Source of the DNA: Achromobacter anxifer
Lineage (GTDB): Bacteria; Pseudomonadota; Gammaproteobacteria; Burkholderiales; Burkholderiaceae_B
Reading direction: 5' to 3'
DNA length: 64,000 nucleotides
Assembly: GCF_903652925.1 (NCBI RefSeq)
Contig: NZ_CAHLAR010000002.1
Span: 186,001 to 250,000, forward strand
Of this stretch, positions 35,287-44,070 are shown piece after piece; position 1 is the first letter of the stretch; each line of letters opens with the position of its first letter. The notes under the pieces were generated by a model, which was given only the letters and a program-made list of their open reading frames with translations, did not search any database and was not told the DNA's origin. The position numbers were made by a program, and so were the translations under genes.

Positions 35287-35400
35287 CGGACGGCCGGCAG
35301 GCGGCGGATGTCTCGGAGCTGCGGCATTTTCATAGGAAAATGCTGGAGCCCGCTGGCACCCGCCCAGGCGCGCAACCTTCCACTTCATCCAGGAATCCTC

Positions 35401-36189
35401 ATGCCGCAACTCGACATCTATCAGGTAGACGCCTTCACCGCCGCGCCGTTCGGCGGCAATCCTGCCGCGGTGGTGCCGCTGCAGGCGTGGCTGCCGGACG
35501 AGACGCTGCAGCGCATCGCGGAAGAGAACAATCTGTCGGAAACCGCCTACGTCGTGCGCCGCGGCGACGTCTATGAACTGCGCTGGTTCACGCCGGCGGT
35601 CGAGGTGGACCTTTGCGGCCATGCCACGCTGGCATCGGCTTGGGTGCTGTTCGAGCAGCTGGGGGCGAGCGAGGACGTCCTGCGCTTTGCCACGCGCAGC
35701 GGCGAGCTGCAGGTGCGCCGCGCGGACGAACGGCTGGCCATGGATTTCCCGGCCAAGTGGCCCGAGGCACAGGAGCTTCCGGCGGGCCTGCTGCAGGCGC
35801 TGGGCCTGCCGGGCGCGCGGGCCTTCTGCAAGACGGACGACTATCTGGTCGTGATCGATGACGAAACGCTGATCGATGGCCTGAAGCCTGACTTCGCCGC
35901 GCTGGCGGCTTTCGACACGCGCGGCGTGGCGGTGACGGCGCCGTCCGCGAAGTTCGATTTCGTGTCGCGCTGGTTCGGGCCGCGGGTGGGCGTGAACGAG
36001 GACCCGGTGACCGGGTCGGCGCATACCTCGCTGGCGCCCTATTGGGCGCAACGCCTGGGCAAGCGCAGCCTGAGCGCGCAGCAGGGCGGGGCGCGCAAGG
36101 GCCAACTGCAATGCGAGGTGCTGGACAACGGCCGGGTGATCATCAGCGGCCAGGCGGCGCTGTACCTGCGCGGCTCGATCTTCATCTGA
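35401..36189 (+). CDS. PhzF-family isomerase
   Basis: 262 residues with the diaminopimelate-epimerase-like PhzF fold. The catalytic glutamate is Glu47 in NNLSETAYV; LCGHATLASAWVLFE and the C-terminal DPVTGSAHTSLAPYW are strong family signatures. The chosen ATG at 35401 follows AGGAATCCTC. No phenazine genes are nearby, so this is one of the many PhzF-like enzymes of unassigned substrate. Confidence 0.92.
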   Translation: MPQLDIYQVDAFTAAPFGGNPAAVVPLQAWLPDETLQRIAEENNLSETAYVVRRGDVYELRWFTPAVEVDLCGHATLASAWVLFEQLGASEDVLRFATRSGELQVRRADERLAMDFPAKWPEAQELPAGLLQALGLPGARAFCKTDDYLVVIDDETLIDGLKPDFAALAAFDTRGVAVTAPSAKFDFVSRWFGPRVGVNEDPVTGSAHTSLAPYWAQRLGKRSLSAQQGGARKGQLQCEVLDNGRVIISGQAALYLRGSIFI

Positions 36190-36240
36190 AGCGGGGTCGC
36201 CGGCCGCCGTGGCGCGCAGAGGCTCGATCAAAAAAAGAGA

Positions 36241-36277
36241 TTGACACGATTTATGCTCAACACTAGCATAAATCGTG
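36241..36277 (+). promoter_or_regulatory. nadA promoter with overlapping operator 1
   Basis: Sigma-70 promoter: -35 TTGACA (36241-36246), 17-bp spacer, -10 TAGCAT (36264-36269). A 33-bp palindrome covers it: 13-bp arms CACGATTTATGCT and AGCATAAATCGTG around CAACACT (36245-36277). Its core ATGCT-n7-AGCAT matches the second site downstream. A bound repressor would block polymerase directly. CCCTTTTTTTG follows, so the same dyad could alternatively work as an intrinsic terminator. Confidence 0.8.
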
Positions 36278-36296
36278 CCCTTTTTTTGATCATTAA

Positions 36297-36313
36297 ATGC
36301 TCAATATGAGCAT
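36297..36313 (+). promoter_or_regulatory. nadA operator 2
   Basis: ATGCTCA-ata-TGAGCAT, a perfect 17-bp dyad with the same ATGCT-n7-AGCAT pattern as operator 1 and 44 bp from it (about four helical turns). It lies in the leader 20 bp before the nadA ATG. A NAD-responsive repressor (NadQ- or NrtR-type) is the natural candidate by pathway; the protein is not encoded here. Confidence 0.75.
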
Positions 36314-36333
36314 AAAAACCAGGAGACGCGTTC

Positions 36334-37473
36334 ATGGACACCCCCAATCGCCGGTACGTCGAATTCGATCTGCCTTCCACGCCGGGCTGTCCCAGCGCCG
36401 TCGGCCAGGCCTGGGCCCGCGTGCCGGAACCCTTGCCCGCAGCCGAGCGGGAGGCCTGCGTGGCGCGCATACGCGAACTGCTGGCGCGCGAGCGCGCCGT
36501 GCTGGTCGCCCATTACTACGTGGACGCGGAGCTGCAGGAACTGGCGGAGCAGACGGGCGGTTGCGTGGGCGATTCGCTGGAGATGGCGCGCTTCGGACGC
36601 GATCACGATGCCCGCACGCTGGTGGTGGCCGGCGTGCGCTTCATGGGTGAAACGGCCAAGATCCTGAGTCCCGACAAACGCATCCTGATGCCGGACCTGG
36701 ACGCGACCTGCTCGCTGGACCTGGGCTGTCCCGCCGCCGATTTCACCGCCTGGTGCGATGCGCATCCGGATCGCACGGTGGTGGTCTATGCCAACACCAG
36801 CGCCGAGGTGAAGGCGCGCGCGGACTGGGTGGTCACCTCGTCCATCGCGCTGGACGTGATCGCCGACCTGCATGCGCGCGGCGAAAAAATCCTGTGGGCG
36901 CCGGACAGGCACCTGGGCGACTACGTGCAGCGCCAGACCGGCGCCGACATGCTGCTGTGGCAGGGGTCCTGCCTGGTGCACGACGAATTCAAGGGCACCG
37001 AACTGGAGCTGCTGCGCGCGGAACATCCGCAGGCGAAGGTGCTGGCGCATCCGGAATCGCCCGCCGCGGTGCTGGCGCAGGCCGACGTGGTGGGCTCGAC
37101 CACCCAGCTGATCGATGCTGCGCGCAAATCCGATGGCGGACTGCTGATCGTGGCGACCGACCAGGGCATCCTGCACAAGATGCGGGAACTGGCGCCCGGC
37201 AATACCTACCTGGCCGCGCCGACGGCGGGCGACAGCGCCAGCTGCAAAAGTTGCGCGCATTGTCCCTGGATGGCCATGAATGCCCTGACCAATCTGGCGC
37301 AGACCCTGGAGCACGGCCGCAACGAAATCATCCTGGACCCGGCATTGGGCCTGCGCGCCAAGGCGCCTATCGACCGCATGCTGGACTTCGCGCAACAGCG
37401 CAAGCGCCGCGTCCAGGCCAGCGGCGACATGGCGCGGGACACGGCGCTGTTTGCCGGCATTGGCCCGGCCTAG
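36334..37473 (+). CDS. nadA: Quinolinate synthase NadA
   Basis: 379 residues. Condenses iminoaspartate with dihydroxyacetone phosphate to quinolinate, second step of de novo NAD synthesis. The 4Fe-4S cluster cysteines can be placed as Cys126 (DATCSLD), Cys213 (GSCLVHDEF) and Cys310, within [13 protein letters not shown] (304-316). [11 protein letters not shown] and [13 protein letters not shown] are typical. Ribosome-binding site AGGAGACG precedes the ATG. First gene of nadA-nadB; no nadC follows in this window. Confidence 0.97.
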   Translation: MDTPNRRYVEFDLPSTPGCPSAVGQAWARVPEPLPAAEREACVARIRELLARERAVLVAHYYVDAELQELAEQTGGCVGDSLEMARFGRDHDARTLVVAGVRFMGETAKILSPDKRILMPDLDATCSLDLGCPAADFTAWCDAHPDRTVVVYANTSAEVKARADWVVTSSIALDVIADLHARGEKILWAPDRHLGDYVQRQTGADMLLWQGSCLVHDEFKGTELELLRAEHPQAKVLAHPESPAAVLAQADVVGSTTQLIDAARKSDGGLLIVATDQGILHKMRELAPGNTYLAAPTAGDSASCKSCAHCPWMAMNALTNLAQTLEHGRNEIILDPALGLRAKAPIDRMLDFAQQRKRRVQASGDMARDTALFAGIGPA

Positions 37474-37524
37474 GGCGCCGCTTTCGCGCAGCGTTTGCAT
37501 TCCCTTCTTGCGGAGCATCGTCAC

Positions 37525-39117
37525 ATGGAATTCGACGTCATCATCATCGGCAGCGGGCTGGCTGGCATGGCCGCCGCGCTGGAACTCGCGCCGCGGCGCC
37601 GGGTCGCGCTGGTGTCCAAGGGCGCGCTGCGCGACAACGCCAGCAACCGCGCCCAGGGCGGCATCGCGGCGCCGCTGGCGGCGGACGACAGCGTCGAGGC
37701 GCACGTGCGCGATACCCTGGTGGCTGGCGCCGGCCTGTGCGACCTGCCGGCCACGCGCGGCATCATCGCCCGCGCCGGCAGCGCAATCGCCTGGTTGCAG
37801 GAGCAAGGGGTCGCGTTCACGGCGGAACGTGGGGCGCTGCACCTGACGCGCGAGGGCGGCCATGGCGTGCGCCGTATTGCGCATGCGGCGGACGCGACCG
37901 GCAGCGCCATCATGGCGGCGCTGGAGAACCGCGTGCGGCGGCAGCCCGGCATCACGCTGCTGGAAGCGCATTGCGCCGTCGACCTGATCCTGGACGGCCC
38001 GGCGGGAACCGCGGGGACGCGCTGCCGCGGCGCGCGCCTGCTGGATCTGCGCGGCGGGCGCGTGTTCGACGCGCTGGCGGCGCAGGTGGTGCTGGCCAGC
38101 GGCGGCGCCGGGCAGGTCTACCAGGCGACGACCGCGCCGGCGGCGGCTACCGGCGACGGCATCGCCATGGCCTGGCTTGCGGGCTGCCGGGTCGCCAATA
38201 TGGAATTCACCCAGTTCCATCCCACCGGCCTGCATCATGCGCAGGCAGAGGGCTTTCTGATTTCCGAAGCCGTGCGCGGCGAGGGCGGCCTGCTGCGCCT
38301 GCCCGGCGGCGCGCGCTTCATGCCGGCGCACGACCCGCGCGCCGAGCTGGCGCCGCGCGACATCGTGGCCCGCGCCATCCAGGCCGAGATGGAGCGCCAT
38401 GGGCTGGAATGCGTGCACCTGGACATCAGCCATCAGCCGCCGGAATTCTTGCGGGCGCATTTTCCCACCATCCAGGCGCGCTGCCTGACGCTGGGCATCG
38501 ACATCACGAAGGCGCCCATACCGGTTTCACCGTCGGCCCACTACACCTGCGGCGGCGTCGTGGCGGACCTGTCGGGCCGCAGCGACGTGCCCGGCTTGTA
38601 CGCGGTGGGGGAGGCGGCCTGCACCGGGCTGCACGGCGCGAACCGCCTGGCCAGCAACTCGCTGCTGGAGTGCGTGGTGATGGGCCGGGCTGCTGCGCAA
38701 GACATGCTTGAGCAGCAGCCGGTGGCCACCGCGCGCCAGGCGCGGGCCGCCGACGAAACAGCCGTGCCGGCTTCGCCCGATCTGGCCCGGCTGCGGCGCG
38801 ACCTGCGCCGGCTGATGAGCCGCGACGTGGGCGTGGTCCGCAGCGACGCCTCGCTGGCCCGCGCCGCCGCGTTCATCGCGTCGTTGCGGGCGCAGACGCA
38901 GGCGCGGCTGCTGCGTGACGGGCTGAGCCTGGAACTGCTGGAATTGCGCAATCTGGCGCTGGTCGCGGCTCTCATCGTGCGTGGCGCCAGCGCGCGCAGC
39001 GAAAGCCGCGGCGCGCATTTCAACAAGGATCGGCCTGGCCGGCCGCGGCAGGGCGATGAGCCCGCGCCGCCGGCCAGCGGCCAGGCTGGACACCGCGGGC
39101 CGGCCGCGGCTGCATAG
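37525..39117 (+). CDS. nadB: L-aspartate oxidase NadB
   Basis: 530 residues. FAD-binding GSGLAG (9-14), the NRAQGGIAAPLAADDSVEAH substrate-loop segment, GGAGQVYQATTAPAAATGDG and HGANRLASNSLLECVVMGRA are all present, as in the succinate dehydrogenase/fumarate reductase flavoprotein family. Oxidises L-aspartate to iminoaspartate, the substrate of NadA. The ATG at 37525 is preferred to an earlier in-frame ATG because the flavin motif begins here and CGGAGCATC precedes it. Its final 40 residues are Pro/Ala/Arg-rich. Confidence 0.96.
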   Translation: MEFDVIIIGSGLAGMAAALELAPRRRVALVSKGALRDNASNRAQGGIAAPLAADDSVEAHVRDTLVAGAGLCDLPATRGIIARAGSAIAWLQEQGVAFTAERGALHLTREGGHGVRRIAHAADATGSAIMAALENRVRRQPGITLLEAHCAVDLILDGPAGTAGTRCRGARLLDLRGGRVFDALAAQVVLASGGAGQVYQATTAPAAATGDGIAMAWLAGCRVANMEFTQFHPTGLHHAQAEGFLISEAVRGEGGLLRLPGGARFMPAHDPRAELAPRDIVARAIQAEMERHGLECVHLDISHQPPEFLRAHFPTIQARCLTLGIDITKAPIPVSPSAHYTCGGVVADLSGRSDVPGLYAVGEAACTGLHGANRLASNSLLECVVMGRAAAQDMLEQQPVATARQARAADETAVPASPDLARLRRDLRRLMSRDVGVVRSDASLARAAAFIASLRAQTQARLLRDGLSLELLELRNLALVAALIVRGASARSESRGAHFNKDRPGRPRQGDEPAPPASGQAGHRGPAAAA

Positions 39118-39159
39118 CCCAAGCGCTGGCTGGCCGCGGCATGCCGGTCAGCGTCCAGG

Positions 39160-40014
39160 TCAGGACACTCCGGTCAGCAGATGCGGCGCGCCGCCGCTGG
39201 CGGCCCGCCGGAAGCGCGACGGCGACACGCCCATGTGTTCTCGGAAGAACCGGGAAAAGTTGCCGGGCGTGGAAAAGCCCAGGTCCAGCGCCACCGAGGT
39301 CAGCGGCTGTTCCTGGTGCACCAGCAGGCGCACGGCTTCCTCCACGCGCACGGCGCTCCAGAACACCTGCGGCGTGGTGTTGAGCTGGTCGCGGAACAGC
39401 GCGAAGAAATGGCCGCGCGACAGGCCCACCCGGCTCGCGACTTCTTCCGCCGTGATCGGTTCGTGGACGTGTTCGCGCATGTAGGCGATGGCCGCGCGCA
39501 GCCGGCGGTCCAGCGCGGGCGCGCGCGGCATGGAACTGCGCGGCCGCTCCGGTCCGGTGGACGATTCGATGGCGGCCTGCAACAGCGCCTCGACCTCTGC
39601 ATCGAGATCCGCGCCCGGGTGCTGGTGCGGCGCGACGATCTTGTCCAGCAGGCGCCAACAGCCCTGGCGCACGGCGGCATCGATGGGCACGCCGGGCGCG
39701 GCGAAGTGGAACGGGCGGCCGGTGGCGGCGCGGCGTTCGTCCAGCCAGGGCTTGGCGATGTAAAGAACCAGGAAGATCGCCGGGCCGGACCGGTCCAGCA
39801 GCCGCGCATCATGCGATTCGTAGGTGTTGGTGCCGAGCGCCAGGTGTTCGCTGTAGGGGACCGGCGTCTGGCCGACGTGGCCTTGCACGCGCGCGCCGCC
39901 CAGCCACAGGGCCAGCTGCACTTCCGCATGCGCATGCGCGATCAGGTCGTCGCGCAGTTCCAGCACGACGGCGCGGCCGAACGCGCCTTCGTGCAAGGCG
40001 TAGGTCTCCTGCAT
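39160..40014 (-). CDS. AraC-family regulator
   Basis: 284 residues: N-terminal cupin-like sensor (about 1-120, AHAHAEVQLALWLGGARVQG) and C-terminal double HTH (about 180-275, ASRVGLSRGHFFALFRDQLN). The ATG at 40014 follows CGGGAGACAGAG. Divergent from the hydrolase-amidohydrolase operon; a pair of directly repeated GCGATAAG elements between the genes is a plausible binding site. Confidence 0.92.
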   Translation of the reverse strand: MQETYALHEGAFGRAVVLELRDDLIAHAHAEVQLALWLGGARVQGHVGQTPVPYSEHLALGTNTYESHDARLLDRSGPAIFLVLYIAKPWLDERRAATGRPFHFAAPGVPIDAAVRQGCWRLLDKIVAPHQHPGADLDAEVEALLQAAIESSTGPERPRSSMPRAPALDRRLRAAIAYMREHVHEPITAEEVASRVGLSRGHFFALFRDQLNTTPQVFWSAVRVEEAVRLLVHQEQPLTSVALDLGFSTPGNFSRFFREHMGVSPSRFRRAASGGAPHLLTGVS

Positions 40015-40168
40015 CTCTGTCTCCCGTTTTTCTTGTCGTCCCTGCGCGCATGCCGGCCTTGATGAGGACGGCGGCTGCGAGGGGCGGGCGCGGCGCTTCA
40101 AGGAATTTTATGGGGGTTTGAGCGTTTGTCCGCGCTAGGTGTATTCACTAGGCACAAAATCTGACTCT

Positions 40169-40196
40169 GCGATAAGTCCGCGCACCCGGCGATAAG
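40169..40196. promoter_or_regulatory. Direct-repeat AraC site upstream of the hydrolase operon
   Basis: GCGATAAG occurs at 40169-40176 and again at 40189-40196, 20 bp apart (about two helical turns), each followed by a CGCGCA element. Same-strand repeats at this spacing are how many AraC-type monomers bind. Confidence 0.6.
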
Positions 40197-40288
40197 CGCG
40201 CAACGGCCCGCGCCGATACAGTCCGAAAAAACAGCCGGCGCATTGCCGGCGCAAACAGAGACTGCTCAGGACCAAGGAGACGGCAGCA

Positions 40289-41071
40289 ATGACCACGCAT
40301 CACATCAACGGCATGACGGTGGAAATCGACGGCCAGGGGCCGGCGCTCTTGTGCATCCACGGCCTGGGCGGTTCGTCCAATACCTGGACGCCCGTCATGA
40401 GCGCCTTCGAGGGCTTGCGCGTCATCCGGCCGGATCTGCCGGGCAGCGCGCGTTCCCCGCTGGGAACTGCGCACTTGTCCATCGCGGCCTATGTGGACGC
40501 GCTGGCCGGATTGCTGGCGGAACTGGACATCGACGCGGCGCACATCGCGGCGCATTCGCTCGGGACCGTGGTGGCCCAGCACCTGGCCGTGGCGCATCCG
40601 GGCAGGGTCCGGTCGCTGGCCCTGTTCGGCCCGCTGGCCGCGCCGCCGGACGCGGGCCGGCCCGCCATCCGCGCCCGCGCCGAACTGGCGCGCGGCGGCG
40701 ACGCGGCGATGCAGGAAATCGCCGACGCCATCGTCAAGGGCGCGACCAGCGCGCAGACCAAGCAGGACCAGCCCGCCGTGCTGGCGCTGGTGCGCGAGAG
40801 CGTGATGCGGCAGCCGCCCGAAGGCTATGCGCAAAGCTGCGAAGCGCTGGCGGGCGCGCAACCCGCGGCGGTCGAAGGGATCGGCGTTCCGGCCCTGCTG
40901 GTGACCGGCGACCAGGACGGCGTGGCGCCGCCCGCCAACGTCGAGGCCCTGGCCGCGCGCATCGCCGGCAGCCGCCGCATCGTGCTGCAGGGCTGCGGCC
41001 ACTGGACCACCTACGAAAAGCCCCTGGCCTGCATCGAGGCCTTGCGCGAGTTCCACGCCGCGCTGCGCTAG
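40289..41071 (+). CDS. Alpha/beta-hydrolase
   Basis: 260 residues. Oxyanion motif LCIHGLGGSSNTW (21-33), nucleophile Ser90 in AHSLGTVVAQ, acid Asp in VTGDQDGVAP and histidine in GCGHWTTYEKP. 3-oxoadipate enol-lactonase-like length, but the substrate is not clear. CAAGGAGACGG precedes the ATG. Followed after 66 nt by the amidohydrolase; the pair likely degrade one amide or ester compound under control of the divergent AraC regulator. Confidence 0.9.
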   Translation: MTTHHINGMTVEIDGQGPALLCIHGLGGSSNTWTPVMSAFEGLRVIRPDLPGSARSPLGTAHLSIAAYVDALAGLLAELDIDAAHIAAHSLGTVVAQHLAVAHPGRVRSLALFGPLAAPPDAGRPAIRARAELARGGDAAMQEIADAIVKGATSAQTKQDQPAVLALVRESVMRQPPEGYAQSCEALAGAQPAAVEGIGVPALLVTGDQDGVAPPANVEALAARIAGSRRIVLQGCGHWTTYEKPLACIEALREFHAALR

Positions 41072-41137
41072 CCCCCTGTTTTCCTTGCGCTTCAACATAA
41101 GAAATCGGCCCGCGCGACGGGCCGGAGGAGACCTGTC

Positions 41138-42448
41138 ATGTCCAGAATTGCCATCACCAATGTCGCCATCTTCGATGGCAGCGGCGCGGAACCCTACCAG
41201 GGCGAAGTGCTGATCGAGGGCTCGCGCATCGCCGAGGTCGCGCGCGCGCCGCAGCGGGTGCAGAGGGACGGCGCCCGCATCATCGACGGCCGAGGCCGCT
41301 TCCTGATGCCCGGCATGACCGAGGCGCACACGCACTTTTCCTGGAACGACCAGCCCTCGCTGGCCGCGATCCAGTTCATGCCGCCCGAAGAACACATCCT
41401 CTGGTGCGTGCGCGTGGCCAAGCGCTACCTGGAAATGGGCTGGACCTCGGCCATCGGCGCGGCCGCGGCCAAGCCGCGCCTGGACGTGGTGCTGCGCAAT
41501 GCCATCAACGCCGGTGAATGCCCGGGGCCGCGCTATTTGGCGGGCAGCCAGGAGATCACGACCATAGGCGCGCTGGGCGACAACTCGCTGCCGCACATGC
41601 CGTTCGCTGAACTGAGCTTCGGCAGCGTGTGCAGCGGCCCCGAGGAGATCCGGCGGTCGGCGCGCACCTTCATCAAGTACGGCGTCGACCACCTGAAGAT
41701 CAATCTGTCGGGCGAGTACATCGCCGGCTTGCCGGCCGAGATGTCGCCCTTCGCCGAGGATGAAATCGCCATGCTGGCCAGCGAGGCCAAGCGCTATGGC
41801 AAGCGCGTCGCCGCGCACGCGCGCTCCAGCGAGTCGGTCAAGCAGTGCGTGCGCCACGGCATCGAAATGATCTACCACGCCAGCTTCGCCGACGACGAAG
41901 CGCTGGACATGCTGGAAGCCAACAAGGACCGCCACTTCGTCGCGCCCGGCATAGGCTGGCTGATCAGGACGGCGTTCAACGCCTCCGACTACGGCATCAC
42001 TCCCGCCATCGCCGAACAGATGGGCTACAAGCGCGAACTGGAAATCGCCTCGGAATCGCTGCGCAAGATGCACCAGCGCGGCATCCGCATCCTGCCGGGC
42101 GGCGACTACGGCTTCGCCTGGATGCCGCACGGCACCAACGCCAACGACCTCCAGTACTTCGTCGACTACATCGGCATGACTCCGACGCAAGCGCTGGTCT
42201 CCGCCACCCGCCTGGGCGGCGAGATCATGCAACGCCCGCACGAACTCGGCATGCTGCGCCCGGGCTACCTGGCCGACGTGGTCATGGTCGACGGCGATCC
42301 GCTGAAGGACCTGTCTCTGCTGGTCGACCCGGAGCGGATCGTGCTGGTGATGAAGGATGGGGTGGTGTGCAAGGAGACGTTGCGGCAGGACGCCGAGACG
42401 GAGCCGCTGCGCGCCAAGGAGAGCAGGGAAGCGGCGCTGGCGCATTGA
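41138..42448 (+). CDS. Amidohydrolase-family protein
   Basis: 436 residues of the amidohydrolase superfamily (imidazolonepropionase/prolidase-like, COG1228-type). Metal ligands include His64-x-His66 (TEAHTHFSWN), then DHLKINLSGEY with a possible carbamylated lysine, VAAHARSSESVKQ, EMIYHASFADD and LPGGDYGFAWMPHG. GGAGGAGACC precedes the ATG. It should hydrolyse a cyclic amide or dipeptide-like substrate in the cytosol. Ends next to a strong bidirectional hairpin shared with dadA. Confidence 0.9.
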   Translation: MSRIAITNVAIFDGSGAEPYQGEVLIEGSRIAEVARAPQRVQRDGARIIDGRGRFLMPGMTEAHTHFSWNDQPSLAAIQFMPPEEHILWCVRVAKRYLEMGWTSAIGAAAAKPRLDVVLRNAINAGECPGPRYLAGSQEITTIGALGDNSLPHMPFAELSFGSVCSGPEEIRRSARTFIKYGVDHLKINLSGEYIAGLPAEMSPFAEDEIAMLASEAKRYGKRVAAHARSSESVKQCVRHGIEMIYHASFADDEALDMLEANKDRHFVAPGIGWLIRTAFNASDYGITPAIAEQMGYKRELEIASESLRKMHQRGIRILPGGDYGFAWMPHGTNANDLQYFVDYIGMTPTQALVSATRLGGEIMQRPHELGMLRPGYLADVVMVDGDPLKDLSLLVDPERIVLVMKDGVVCKETLRQDAETEPLRAKESREAALAH

Positions 42449-42479
42449 ATGCAGCGGCGCCCCTCCGGCGCCGCTGCAT
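42449..42479. terminator. Bidirectional hairpin between amidohydrolase and dadA
   Basis: 13-bp perfect stem ATGCAGCGGCGCC / GGCGCCGCTGCAT with loop CCTCC, starting at the amidohydrolase stop and ending 4 nt from the dadA stop. No U-tract, but position between convergent genes and stability make a terminator role likely. Confidence 0.7.
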
Positions 42480-42483
42480 CACC

Positions 42484-43713
42484 TCAAGCCTCGCCCACCC
42501 CCATCCTCACGCTGGCCGCCAGCATCTGCGCCGTCGCCGCCGACAACGTCCAGCCCAGGTGTCCATGCCCCGTGTTGTAGAACACGCCCGGCCGCTTGCC
42601 CGGGCCGACGCGCGGCATCATGCTGGGGGTCATGGGGCGCAGGCCGCACCAGGGCACCACGCGCGAGGTCCGGATGCCGGGGAAGTGCTTGCGGGTCCAG
42701 TCCACCAGGGGCTGCACGCGTTCGGCGCGGATGTCCATGTTGAAGCCGTTGAACTCCGCGGTGCCGGCCACGCGGAAGCGGTCGCCCAGGCGGCTGGTGA
42801 CGATCTTGGCGGCTTCGTCGAGCAGGCTGACCCGGGGCGCGGCGGCCTGGCTGGCGGCTTCGTCCAGGTGCACGCTGATGGAGTAGCCCTTGACCGGATA
42901 GATGTTGAGCGTGTCGCCCAGTTGCCGGGCGAACTGACGGCTGACCGCGCCGGCGCAGACGACGATGGCGTCGGCCTCGTGCTGTTCGCGCCGCGCGCCG
43001 CCTTCGCGCGCGATGTCCAGCACGTAGGGCGCGCCGTCCACGCTGATGTTGCGGATGTCGGCGTCCTGCGCGAAGCGCACGCCCCGGCGTTCGCAGGCGC
43101 GGGCCAGGCCGCTGGTGAATTTATGGATGTCGCCGGTGGCGTCCGAGGGCGTATAGAAGCCGCCATGGCAGGCGGTCTGCAGCGCGGGTTCGATGGCGCG
43201 CGCTTCCTCGGGCGTGACGGCGTAGCGTTCCAGTCCGCCTTCTTGCAGCAGGAGGTTGGCGCGGCGGGCGGTCTCGAAGCTGGCGGCGTCGTGGTAGATG
43301 TGCAGGATGCCGCGCCGTTCCAGGTCGAAATCTATGCCTTCTTCTTCCGCCATGGCGTAGAGGTGCTGGCGCGCCTCGATGGCGAGGCGGGTGGTCTCGA
43401 TGGTGTTGCGGCGGTAGTTGCGGATCTGGCTGATGAACTGCGCCAGCCAGGAATACTTGTGCCAGCTGAAGCGGGGATTGAGCAGCAGCGGCGCGTTGTG
43501 GCGGCCGAGCCAGCGCAGGCCCTTGAGGATGGTGGCGGCGCTGTTCCAGACCTCGGCGTTGCTGGCGGACAGTTGGCCGCCGTTGGCGTAGGACGTTTCC
43601 ATGGCGGGATAGCGCTGGCGGTCATAGACCGTGACCTCGTATCCCAGTTTGCTCAGGGCATAGGCGGACGTGACGCCGGTGATACCGGCGCCGATGACGG
43701 CGATGCGGGGCAT
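42484..43713 (-). CDS. dadA: D-amino-acid dehydrogenase-type FAD oxidoreductase
   Basis: 409 residues of the DadA/glycine-oxidase (DAO) family. The Rossmann motif is GAGITGVTSAYALSKLGYEV from residue 8, and the C-terminal FAD segment is GVFYNTGHGHLGWTLSAATA, characteristic of D-amino-acid dehydrogenases. ATG 43713 is the natural start after the upstream control region. It oxidises D-amino acids (or glycine) to the keto acid, feeding electrons to quinones at the inner membrane. A tandem glycine riboswitch in its leader implies induction by, or response to, glycine. Confidence 0.92.
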   Translation of the reverse strand: MPRIAVIGAGITGVTSAYALSKLGYEVTVYDRQRYPAMETSYANGGQLSASNAEVWNSAATILKGLRWLGRHNAPLLLNPRFSWHKYSWLAQFISQIRNYRRNTIETTRLAIEARQHLYAMAEEEGIDFDLERRGILHIYHDAASFETARRANLLLQEGGLERYAVTPEEARAIEPALQTACHGGFYTPSDATGDIHKFTSGLARACERRGVRFAQDADIRNISVDGAPYVLDIAREGGARREQHEADAIVVCAGAVSRQFARQLGDTLNIYPVKGYSISVHLDEAASQAAAPRVSLLDEAAKIVTSRLGDRFRVAGTAEFNGFNMDIRAERVQPLVDWTRKHFPGIRTSRVVPWCGLRPMTPSMMPRVGPGKRPGVFYNTGHGHLGWTLSAATAQMLAASVRMGVGEA

Positions 43714-43727
43714 GATGGCTCCAGAGT

Positions 43728-43745
43728 GGGTGGCCGCGGCCACCC
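43728..43745 (-). promoter_or_regulatory. Perfect 18-bp palindrome in the dadA leader
   Basis: GGGTGGCCGCGGCCACCC is fully self-complementary and sits between the riboswitch and the dadA ribosome-binding site. As RNA it could form a tight hairpin next to the start region, so it may be part of the riboswitch expression platform. Confidence 0.5.
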
Positions 43746-43760
43746 GGCCGCAGCACCCCA

Positions 43761-43934
43761 TCTGTCTCTGTACCTGAGAGCTTCACCCGCGGCGCAAGCG
43801 GCGGCAGGTTCCCCTTCGGTGGGCGCGCAAGGCGCCTCTCTCCAGATTGTCTAGACCGCGCAGTCCTGGTTGCCTGAGAGTTTCCGGGGCGGTTGCTCCG
43901 TCGGCGCCTGCCGCTGGGGCAGGTCTCTTCTGCG
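43761..43934 (-). promoter_or_regulatory. Tandem glycine riboswitch upstream of dadA
   Basis: Read on the minus strand, two aptamer-like blocks follow each other. Aptamer 1 (about 43934-43856) contains CCGGAAACTCTCAGGCAACC; aptamer 2 (about 43853-43761) contains GGAGAGAGGCGCC, CACCGAAGGGG and AAGCTCTCAGGTACAGAGAC. The CTCTCAGG(C/T)A cores lie exactly 100 nt apart (43880-43871 and 43780-43771). These are the conserved elements of the glycine (gcvT) riboswitch. Regulation mode is probably ON by glycine, as for most of the class, but the platform is not proven. Confidence 0.9.
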
Positions 43935-44070
43935 GGGTTTTGGATCGACGAGGCGAGGATAGCCAAAATCTCCGGGAAAGAGACCAAGGGTTAGTACCAA
44001 TGGGAGGCCGGGCCGCGTTACGATGCTTGCGCGCCGCGGTCGCGGCGCCACGAACCCAACACGACATGGA

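Noticed and set aside
36301-38460. 719-codon open frame opposite nadA-nadB
   Set aside because: Antisense to two clear enzymes; no ribosome-binding site or family resemblance.
40148-42445. 765-codon open frame on the minus strand
   Set aside because: Antisense to the hydrolase and amidohydrolase genes; low-quality composition.
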